Positions 56,502 to 64,000 of a DNA stretch of 64,000 nt are shown piece after piece. Origin of the DNA: Hyaloperonospora brassicae (taxonomy: Eukaryota; Oomycota; Peronosporomycetes; Peronosporales; Peronosporaceae); contig CANTFL010001485.1 in assembly GCA_947650285.1 (NCBI GenBank), positions 1-64,000 on the forward strand, given 5' to 3'. Each line of letters begins with the position of its first letter. Position 1 is the stretch's first letter. The position numbers were made by a program, and so were the translations under genes. The notes under the pieces were generated by a model that was not told where the DNA came from, did not search any database, and saw only the letters and a program-made list of their open reading frames with translations.

Positions 56502-57470
56502 TTACACGTGATGAGCAAGATCCGGAACGCTTTTTGCTCGAGCGAGCCCCCCCCTTACCCAATAGTTACACTCTAAGATGGTGGGAAGACGTGGATGGTG
56601 TAAGCCATTTACGATGAACGGTGTGTGCTGGGTTGAAGCATGCACCGAATTATTGATGGCGAATTCCACCATGGGTCGGAATTCGCTATAACTCGAGAAC
56701 GAGTGGACGTGTCCTCGAAGTACCTCTTCGAGGATACGGTTTGCACGTTCCGTCGGACCATCTGTTTCGGGATGGTCAGATGTTGACATCTTCAATCACG
56801 TTCCGAGCGATCGAAACACGGATTGTCAAAACTCCGCCGTGAAATGAGGGTCACGGTCGGACACGAGTTCACTGTATAACCCATGAAGTCGAAACACTGT
56901 GTTGATAACGACACGCGCACATCCGTGAGCGTTGATCGACTCTGGAACTGCAGCAAGATGCACCGTCTTGCTGAACCGGTCAACAAACACAAGAATACCA
57001 CTATTCTTGTTGTCGTATTTGGGAAAGTCAAAGACGAAGTCCATGGAAAAGGACTGCCAGCACTCTTCTGGGACAGGAAGAGGCTGTAATGGTGCACGGG
57101 AAGAAGGACTAGGCTTCAACCGTTGAAAAACCTCGCAAGCACGAATGAACTTGCACACAAACTGATACTAGCGGGGCCACTAAAAGTCACGACTTACCGT
57201 AAGGTAAGTCTTTTCCCTTCCACGATGCCCGCCTGTTGGGGCATTGTGACACCCATACATGATGCGTAAGAGCAAATCATTATGAGTGGGGACGACGACA
57301 CGAGGTGTGTCGCCGGCAACGACGTATAGTACAGCAACCCATTGTGAGTTGTGTACCGATCCTCTTTGGATCGGTACAAAGCCGGTAAATATTTCAAGGA
57401 TTTACGAGATGGATCCATCAGATGATCCATCAAGAGCAGATGATCCATCAAGCGCAGATGATCCATCAAT
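56502..57470 (-). pseudogene. integrase zinc-binding and catalytic core of element A, broken
   Basis: The frame 57158-56826 has the DDE core start: FSMDFVFDFPKYD, FVDRFSKTVHLA, LVSDRDPHFT (second Asp). The frame 56795-56502 gives DHPETDGPTERANRILEE with the catalytic Glu. Upstream (57469-57194) the zinc-binding part is frameshifted. Inactive. Confidence 0.8.
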
Positions 57471-57474
57471 CGCA
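57421..57474. repeat. three 18-bp tandem repeats
   Basis: GATGATCCATCAAGAGCA and two variants (AGCGCA, ATCGCA endings) at 57421, 57439 and 57457, between RNase H and integrase. Confidence 0.85.
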
Positions 57475-57911
57475 GAATATCCTTATCTCCCGCTTAGGCT
57501 TTTCTTACGTCGTTAAGTAACGTTGACGATGTGACACTGACTGTAAGTGTCTCAACAGTAGGCGTATCCTCACTATTGAATGGCTCGATCGGCTTGAAAT
57601 CGGTCCGGCGCCGAAGAGCATCAGCAACGACGTTCAGTCGTCCTGGTTTATACTCTACGAAGAAGTCGCACTACACGAAGAAGGTCATCCATCTCTCCAT
57701 TCTTTTCAAAAGGTGTGGTCTGTTCACGGCCGTGCTTAGAGACGCATGGTCTGTATAGACGATGAACTGATTCTCTCCCAAGAGGGAAACGCGAAACTTA
57801 GTGAGTGAATATTTCATGTCAAGGCGTTCCTTGTCATGCACTGGGTAATATCTCTCAGCTTCTTGCAGCTAACGAGATTGATAGCAGACGGCGCTATCTT
57901 CACCTTCTATG

Positions 57912-58510
57912 TCATACTGCGTATCGGCACAGCCGATAGAAAAAGTCGCCAACGTCACATTCTACATTAAATGGTCTGTACTGATCTGCAATCGCCAATA
58001 TGGGCGATTGCATCAAGCTCTTCTTGATACCTTCATAGGAACGATGACAGTCAGCGTTCCACGACCACTTCACATTTTTCGTGAGTAAACAAGAAAGATG
58101 CACGGTCATCTCGGCGTAGTTGCGTGAGTACTTGTGCAAGTACGCCGCTAGCCCAACGAAGTTACATAGTCCCTTGATATCGACTGGCACGGACCAGTCG
58201 GTGATCGCCTTGATCTTTTCGGGATCAGAGCGTACGCCGTGCTTCCTCATGATGCAAACACAAAGTGGCATATCGCTATCCGCGAATATGCACTTCTTGA
58301 GGTTGGCGTACAAGTTATGCTTGCGCATAAGTTGAAGAACCTGACGAACGTGTGTTCTATGAACTCCAACGTCCGTCTTTCTGTCCATAGCCCGGATATA
58401 GGCGAACACATCGTCGAAGTAACTCGGTGCGAGTCTCGCACCGGTCTCAACAGATTTGTAACACATCTGTTAAATGTTGCAGGGGCATTACTCAGCACCT
58501 GAGGCATCAC
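57912..58510 (-). pseudogene. reverse transcriptase C-terminus and RNase H start of element A
   Basis: APSYFDDVFAYIRAM carries the (Y/F)DD catalytic motif. HNLYANLKKCIFADSD and VDIKGLCNFVGLAAYLHKY are the RT connection; WSWNADCHRSYEGIKKSL starts the RNase H link. Two overlapping frames show a frameshift at the RT core. Confidence 0.85.
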
Positions 58511-58516
58511 TAGCCA

Positions 58517-59405
58517 CTACCACATCGTTCCGCTTGGGGTGCTCACTGCTGTGTACAGGATGTTCCGTTCACGCATAAGGATCTGATAGAAGCCATCCAT
58601 TAGATCCATGGACGAGAAGATGGTACTCTCAAACATTTCATCTATGATTACGTCCTTCCTCGGTATCGGTGTCTGAGCCGGTACCGTTGCAGCATTCAAC
58701 TTGTTTAATGCATGCACTATCCGCCATCCTCATGTGGCCTTTCGCACACAGAAGGTCCGAGAGCCGTGAGGGGAAGTTAATTCCCCTTAAAAGGACCGCT
58801 GCAAAGCGATCGGCAAAGAACTTGTCGATAGCTAGTACTTGTTCACGAGGCAGTGGCCACTGATTTATGACACAGTACTTCGAGCCCGGTTTGAGCTCGA
58901 TCTCGTGTCGAGTGCCTTTATCCTTAGGCAACTCGCATAGCACGGATTCAGGGAACACATCCTTGAATTCGATCAAATCCTTATACAAAGGATTTGCCTG
59001 AAGCGACTCCCAGGATTGAGACGTGTATCGCTCAATCGGAGTCTTCTCATCGAGGACACTTTCGTCCATCGATGAGCTGCTGTGAACCCGTTCGTTATCA
59101 GCAGACACTTTTGCCGACCGAATTTCGGTCACATACTCATCCTCTACGACGAGTATGTAGATCTTCTTGACCTTTTCACTACGTAGATCACGCAAGAACC
59201 ATTTTGGTTTTAACGTTGGCAATTGAGTTATCTCCGAAATTAACTTCGGAGACACAATAAGATCAAGCGTATAAGCGCCTACGCTTGATCCGTCATTGGC
59301 AAAGACGTTCAACGTCTCGGTTTCTTCCTGGAAAATCGTTTCCGCAGGATGCGGAGGACCTAATATCTCACCGATCACCTCTTGAGGAAATTTTTCTTCA
59401 AGCAC
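58517..59405 (-). pseudogene. protease end and reverse transcriptase N-terminus of element A
   Basis: The frame 59405-58638 (255 codons) has KDVFPESVLCELPKDKGTRH and HEIELKPGSKYC, the usual entry to gypsy RT, then shifts frame near 58690; the next frame continues NKLNAATVPAQTPIPRKD and ends in TAG after TMW. Nearly identical to 63107-63995, including the frameshift and the stop. Confidence 0.88.
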
Positions 59406-59413
59406 GTAGGGAC

Positions 59414-59809
59414 TTATTCCTCGACTTCTTCTAACTGTGGCTGCACGACCACAGTCAGGTATCGATCCTCTACGGTCGGCTTTCTAGTCGACTTAGGATA
59501 CCCGCGGTGTCGTTGCTGGACAACCGGTTTGTTCATACTAGAATATTGGGCGTGGTCGAGTGAGTAGGCACTGAAACTGGTATCATGAGGCACCTGAATC
59601 GGTTCATGTAGGGGATCGATCTCTAGGGTCTGGATATAGGCTAATATGTTGACGAGAAACCAAATACTGGGATGGCCGTCCTGCCAACCCGGACTTATGG
59701 GTATGTGATAGTTAGGTGGGCCAGAAGCCCACTGGGCCGAAAAGAGATATAATTTAATAACGGGTGTGGTGCCTCTTTGGTGTTCGATCCGAGCGTACTC
59801 GCAGAGCAC
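59414..59809 (-). pseudogene. gag/protease remnant of element A
   Basis: The end of the frame (RHRGYPKSTRKPTVEDRYLT) matches the same stretch of element B (62990-63060). Its beginning, PNYHIPISPGWQDGHPSIW, is not found in B within the window. Confidence 0.6.
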
Positions 59810-59819
59810 CCCGGGTACT

Positions 59820-59937
59820 CTAAAGGAATCTGCGAATTAAATATCGAGAAGTGTTGATTGAATAATATTTAAACTGATAATATTTAAAATTGGTACATTC
59901 GTATCAAATTGATGTAACGGGCTCACCCGTTACATCG
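59820..59937 (-). repeat. 5' LTR remnant of element A
   Basis: On the minus strand it begins TGTAACGGGTGAGCCCGTTA and continues into AT-rich sequence like the other LTRs, then is lost after about 115 bp. Arms GATGTAACGGG (59911-59921) and CCCGTTACATC (59926-59936) form an 11-bp stem. Confidence 0.65.
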
Positions 59938-60519
59938 AAAAAGCTGGTTTCGAACGATCCTGTTTAAGGCACGTAATCGACTGCACGCAGTGATGCTCGT
60001 GGAGGTGCAGAGACAGTTTTTTAACCTCCTTCTCTACTTGTATCGTAGCTGCAGCTGCAAACACGAACGATCCACCTTGTGTGTTGACGAAGTAACAGCG
60101 ATTCGTAGGAGGAATACTCTTCCGCCGGCGTAGAGGTGTTTTCTACGATCTGCGCGCGGCCCAATCGACTTCAAGCACGATTGCCAGTGAGAGATATCAC
60201 ATGGCGCGGTGACGCTCATTAGAGACCATAGTGTAGAAATTTTGCCGCGGAAAAAGAACAATTCAGAAGCGCTAACAAGTGGGACTAATCGCTTCTTTAG
60301 ATATTATAATGTGATCCGTCGGGTCAGTAATCAAGGTTCGTGTAAGTCTGCATATTTCTTACTCGATCTTTCCGAATCTGCCTGTAACAACGTGCAGTCA
60401 ACGAAGAAGCTCGTGCAAGCTTATTTGCTACAATTTTGGCGCAGTCATGACGACAATTCGTGGCGTCGGTTCAACGACCTCTACGGACGATAAATATCTC
60501 GCCATTGTGATCGCTAAAT
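59938..60519. other. sequence between the two retroelement 5' ends
   Basis: About 580 bp lying between two outward-facing LTR starts. Frames of 75-94 codons on both strands show no motif. Could be host DNA that received both insertions, or another element's remnant. Confidence 0.5.
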
Positions 60520-60967
60520 TGTAACGGGGTGAGCCCGTTACATTAAAATTGATATTTATGTATTAATTTTTGAACATAATCGAAATTGACCATGTTTAAT
60601 TGACATTACCCGTTAGGAGTAAGGTTGAAGGAATATTACCCTCGAGGGTAATATTTCTTTGATGGGTTGCTCCACCTGGTGACTGATGTTTTTACGGTAG
60701 ATCAACCAGATTAACCACCAATCGCTGCTGGACTCACGCAATGGGTGGTGGGCAAGAAACCCACAGGAGATTGTAGTTTAACCTAGATAGCTCAAGACAA
60801 AAGATAGTTTATTAAGAAACATAACTATAATAAAAACAGTTCTACTTTTTCTCTTAGACAGAACTTTCGAGTTTTGCCTACTTCGCTGCGCTTCCTCACG
60901 CCACGTGTACGTGACGTCGGGTGCACACAACCTTGTGTCGAATTGACACAAGGCGTGCCCCGTAACA
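60520..60967 (+). repeat. 5' LTR of element B
   Basis: 448 bp from TGTAACGGGG to CCCCGTAACA. Contains the stem GTAACGGG/CCCGTTAC (60521-60541), a 24-bp perfect palindrome (60632-60655) and the stem CCTTGTGTC/GACACAAGG (60931-60953). TGGTAGCACTTTG starts 3 nt after the LTR and may be the primer-binding site. Confidence 0.88.
60632..60655. repeat. 24-bp perfect palindrome in the LTR
   Basis: AATATTACCCTC followed directly by its reverse complement, centred on an XhoI-type CTCGAG. Also present at 53932-53955 in the other LTR. Confidence 0.92.
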
Positions 60968-61072
60968 CCTGGTAGCACTTTGTAGTCCGTCCAGCTGCCA
61001 CAACCACCTCATCCGAAACGTTCATGCCGGATAGGAGGAGAGATTTTACGCCATGCGTGAAGGTTTAACCAT

Positions 61073-62255
61073 TTGAGTGACATCGAATGGAGGGCGGAGG
61101 AACGAATGAGTTCTACTGTCGGCGAAACCGCCATTACCGCCATGTTGGAGTCCCTTGACAGGGACCAAGAAAATGCCGCTACTGCCAGGTTTATTCAAAA
61201 TGAACTTGTCGCCGAAAGGGAAAATGAAGCCTTGACTCACCAGCAAGTCTCTCAACAGGCCGAGCAGTTAAGAGAACTCAGTGCTCAATAGACAGAGCTG
61301 TTGAGACAGCAGCAATTCAATGCTGCTGTGGGAGGGACGACACACACGTGTTGTCCCGAAATCTTTAAGGTTATATTGTCCAAGTACAGAGGGGTCGAGC
61401 AAGAATACCTGTTATTATGGTTCGTCGAACTAAATAGAGCCATAAAGGCACGTTGTATCGACGATGAGCAAATGAAACTAACATTTGCTCAAGCTCACTT
61501 GGCTGTACGTGCCAAGGTTGGGCCTTAGGGCTGGAGATGAGCAACCCATATGCTTTCGGTTCGCCAGAAGTCTTTAAGACCCGGCTCAAACAACCGTTTG
61601 AACCGCCTTGGGCTGAGTTCAGGGCTCAATCAGAGCTCCTGAAACTCAAACGGGGTAAGCTTGATGTACACGCTTATGCATAGCATATATGAATTGTCGT
61701 GAGTAGTAGAACTGCTAACCCTGTTCATGTACACACCTTGATAACTGTGTTCATGCAAAGGCTCGCAAATGGTCTTGTCAGATACTAATAGTTCCGCTTA
61801 GAGATGGATACGCTTGAACAAGCAATCGCAGCTGCGGAACAGGAAGACTTTAGTATGATACAGGCTTATTTTACCTCAAGCTCTTATTGTCCACCGAGAC
61901 GACAAGAGATTGGAGGTCCAGAACCCATGGACCTCTTTTATGTTGAGAGCGAGAGACCTCGCTCTTCAAACAACAAGCGATTGCAAAAGTGCAATCGACT
62001 GGAGGTCCGGAACCCATGGATTTGTGTCATGTTGAGAGCGAGAGACCTCGATCTTCAATCAACAAGCGATTGCAAAAGTGCAATCGCTGTCAGAAGCTGG
62101 AAACTACGCTTATGAGTGATACCTCACGCCCAGTACCAAACAGTACTGAGCGAAATGACCGACCATTTGCCAAAAAGAGCAATGGCCGTAGGTCTAGCGC
62201 TGTTGCGAGACCGCAACAGCGAGACGGGCCATCAAAAAATGGTCGGGGTCAGTAG
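61073..62255 (+). pseudogene. gag of element B, broken
   Basis: Frames 61073-61291, 61301-61528, 61804-62115 and 61989-62255 follow in turn. The first is helical and Glu/Gln-rich (ALTHQQVSQQAEQLRELSAQ). The middle is gag-like (FKVILSKYRGVEQEYLLLWF). The end has a Cys pair and basic residues (KCNRCQK) where a zinc knuckle would sit. A tandem duplication of 89 bp disturbs the frame. Confidence 0.7.
61912..62089 (+). repeat. 89-bp tandem duplication in gag of element B
   Basis: Units start at 61912 and 62001 with GGAGGTCC(A/G)GAACCCATGG. The period is not a multiple of three, so the second unit is read in another frame. Confidence 0.85.
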
Positions 62256-62389
62256 GGGAGGAGCGCCCCACTGATCCAGCAACCTCAAGAGAATTTGCAA
62301 ATATCTTGACAAAAGTTGCTCCAGATACACAATCGTTGTGTGTCTCTGCACCTGGTGATGAGGTATCACTCATCACCTTAACGTTATAA

Positions 62390-63100
62390 GTGACAAGAAC
62401 TTTTCACTTCGCACCCTAGTTGACTGTGGGGCGTCAACGGTTTTTTTCGTCGCCAGTCACCAGAGGGTCGTAGGCTCAAGTTCGTTAAGCGCGACATCCC
62501 TTCAACAAGAATGACACTTCGCCTCGCCACAGGCGCATCCATAACCGTTGCAAAACGTGTATTGGGAATAGACTACACGTTAGAGGGCGACTAATACGAT
62601 GGTGACTTCATCTTACTGGATCTGGATGACAAATTGGATGTCATCCTGGGATTACCTTGGCTCAGAAAGTGCGAGTTAAGGGTGAGCTGGCAGCATCGAT
62701 CCGTAAAAATGCCTGCCGCTTGTTCATCAGATGACCATCTGATGAACGTCATGGAGCGTCCACAAGCGTTTGGATGTACTGCGAGTGAGTGCGATGGCCT
62801 CACTTGCGGCACGGTCGTTAGCACGACTGCACAAGACCTCAGTGTAGCTGATCACTACACTGTGGAGCAAGCTCCCGGGGGCTGTACAGAAGTACAGACA
62901 GCGCCGAAGGTCCAACACTCGAAAAAGTTGAGTGGATCGGGGCACGGATGTATGCCTAGCGGGCAACATCCTAGAAAGAAGAAACATGTTGCCACCAAAG
63001 GGCAACACGGTCATCCTAGGTCGACTAGAAAGTCGACCGTAGAGGATCGATACCTGACTGTGGTCGTGCAGCCATAGTCAGAAGAAGTCGAGGAATAAGT
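62390..63100 (+). pseudogene. aspartic protease and linker of element B
   Basis: LRTLVDCGAST (active-site motif with Gly-Ala-Ser after Asp-Cys) near 62410 and DKLDVILGLPWLRKCELRVS near 62640 are the two landmarks of a retropepsin. A TAA near 62592 separates them. The linker ends PRSTRKSTVEDRYLTVVVQP and a stop. Confidence 0.8.
62722..62747. repeat. 12-bp-arm hairpin in the protease-RT linker
   Basis: GTTCATCAGATG, two bases, then its exact reverse complement CATCTGATGAAC. Longest hairpin I found outside the LTR palindrome. Confidence 0.92.
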
Positions 63101-63106
63101 CCCTAC

Positions 63107-63995
63107 GTGCTTGAAGAAAAATTTCCTCAAGAGGTGATCGGTGAGATATTAGGTCCTCCGCATCCTGCGGAAACGATTTTCCAGGAAGAAACCGAGACGT
63201 TGAACGTCTTTGCCAATGACGGATCAAGCGTAGGCGCTTATACGCTTGATCTTATTGTGTCTCCGAAGTTAATTTCGGAGATAACTCAATTGCCAACGTT
63301 AAAACCAAAATGGTTCTTGCGTGATCTACGTAGTGAAAAGGTCAAGAAGATCTACATACTCGTCGCAGAGGATGAGTATGTGACCGAAATTCGGTCGGCA
63401 AAAGTGTCTGCTGATAACGAACGGGTTCACAGCAGCTCATCGATGGACGAAAGTGTCCTCGATGAGAAGACTCCGATTGAGCGATACACGTCTCAATCCT
63501 GGGAGTCGCTTCAGGCAAATCCTTTGTATAAGGATTTGATCGAATTCAAGGATGTGTTCCCTGAATCCGTGCTATGCGAGTTGCCTAAGGATAAAGGCAC
63601 TCGACACGAGATCGAGCTCAAACCGGGCTCGAAGTACTGTGTCATAAATCAGTGGCCACTGCCTCGTGAACAAGTACTAGCTATCGACAAGTTCTTTGCC
63701 GATCGCTTTGCAGCGGTCCTTTTAAGGGGAAATTACTTCCCCTCACGGCTCTCGGACCTTCTGTGTGCGAAAGGCCACATGAGGATGGCGGATAGTGCAT
63801 GCATTAAACAAGTTGAATGCTGCAACGGTACCGGCTCAGACACCGATACCGAGGAAGGACGTAATCATAGATGAAATGTTTGAGAGTACCATCTTCTCGT
63901 CCATGGATCTAATGGATGGCTTCTATCAGATCCTTATGCGTGAACGGAACATCCTGTACACAGCAGTGAGCACCCCAAGCGGAACGATGTGGTAG
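63107..63995 (+). pseudogene. reverse transcriptase N-terminus of element B
   Basis: The 255-codon frame is identical to that of element A except for a few residues (VVEDEY to VAEDEY; RGINFPS to RGNYFPS). The frame shifts near 63820 and the second frame ends in TAG at the window end, at the same places as in A. Confidence 0.9.
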
Positions 63996-64000
63996 TGGCT

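Larger units (their letters stand above)
53610..59937 (-). mobile_element. Ty3/gypsy retrotransposon A, decayed, minus strand
   Basis: Order on the minus strand: 5' LTR remnant (59937 down to about 59820), protease-linker piece (59809-59414), reverse transcriptase (59405-58517), RT/RNase H (58510-57912), integrase zinc-binding and core pieces (57470-56502), integrase C-terminus and chromodomain (56081-55236), a 1.2-kb 3' region and the 3' LTR (54058-53610). Many stops and frameshifts break it, and gag is largely missing. The pol order RT - RNase H - integrase defines Ty3/gypsy. Confidence 0.85.
60520..64000 (+). mobile_element. Ty3/gypsy retrotransposon B, decayed, plus strand, continues past window
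   Basis: 5' LTR (60520-60967), gag (about 61,070-62,250), aspartic protease (about 62,390-62,800), protease-RT linker and reverse transcriptase (63107 on). Same family as element A in opposite orientation. Stops and frameshifts in gag, protease and RT make it inactive. Confidence 0.88.

Noticed and set aside
61912..62089. CRISPR-like array
   Set aside because: Only two units, directly abutting, inside gag; this is a tandem duplication. No CRISPR array or tRNA/rRNA gene was seen in the window.

Overview
This window looks like nuclear DNA of a plant-pathogenic oomycete (Peronosporales: Phytophthora or a downy mildew). The signs are gene-dense eukaryotic DNA with short GT-AG introns (about 50-220 bp), an oomycete-style core promoter (TCATTCGCACATTTGC) in front of a secreted mucin-like gene, a multi-Kazal secreted protease inhibitor, an RxLR-type effector candidate, a two-DH/PH/FYVE signalling protein, and Ty3/gypsy elements whose LTRs begin TGTAACGGG. 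No species call is possible from the sequence alone. Most genes were assembled by hand from open frames plus splice signals and family conservation, so exon borders are predictions.

Layout. 1-45.5 kb is a housekeeping stretch: copine (-), F-box/coiled-coil protein (+), AP-1 sigma adaptin (-), mitochondrial BolA (+), phosphopantothenate-cysteine ligase (-), two mucin-like GPI-type surface proteins (+,+), four-Kazal inhibitor (-), PDE12-like nuclease (-) divergent from an NYN-KH nuclease (+), a TPR-DNAJC8 fusion (-) divergent from Ku80 (+), TSR2 (-), a Ser-rich coiled-coil protein (-), the double DH-PH-FYVE protein (-), ribophorin II (-), an S28 peptidase (-) divergent from UDP-glucose pyrophosphorylase (+), and a RING-H2 protein (-). 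Between them lie 1-3 kb gaps (1-1.9, 10.4-12.5, 14.2-17.1, 17.9-20.1 kb) in which I recognise no gene.

45.5-49.6 kb is an AT-rich, gene-free island that abuts the 3' end of an apparently C-terminally short SMG8 homologue. 52.3-53.1 kb holds the RxLR candidate. From 53.6 kb to the window end there are two head-to-head, decayed copies of one Ty3/gypsy family. Element A is on the minus strand (53.6-59.9 kb) and element B on the plus strand (60.5 kb onward), with about 580 bp between their 5' LTR ends.

The most unusual signal is in that retroelement family. Its LTRs and internal sequence, including protease and reverse-transcriptase coding DNA, are packed with perfect short inverted repeats (7-12 bp arms, mostly 2-10 nt loops), often several per few hundred bases. 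I did not notice anything comparable in the host genes. Both element copies also share the same frameshift and stop codon in reverse transcriptase, so one already-dead sequence was copied. Other items worth a second look are the NYN-KH nuclease, the TPR-DNAJC8 fusion, the paired-cysteine loss in Kazal domain 3, a GC-AG intron in Ku80, a single-codon first exon in the sigma adaptin, and the effector with a fresh 75-bp internal duplication.
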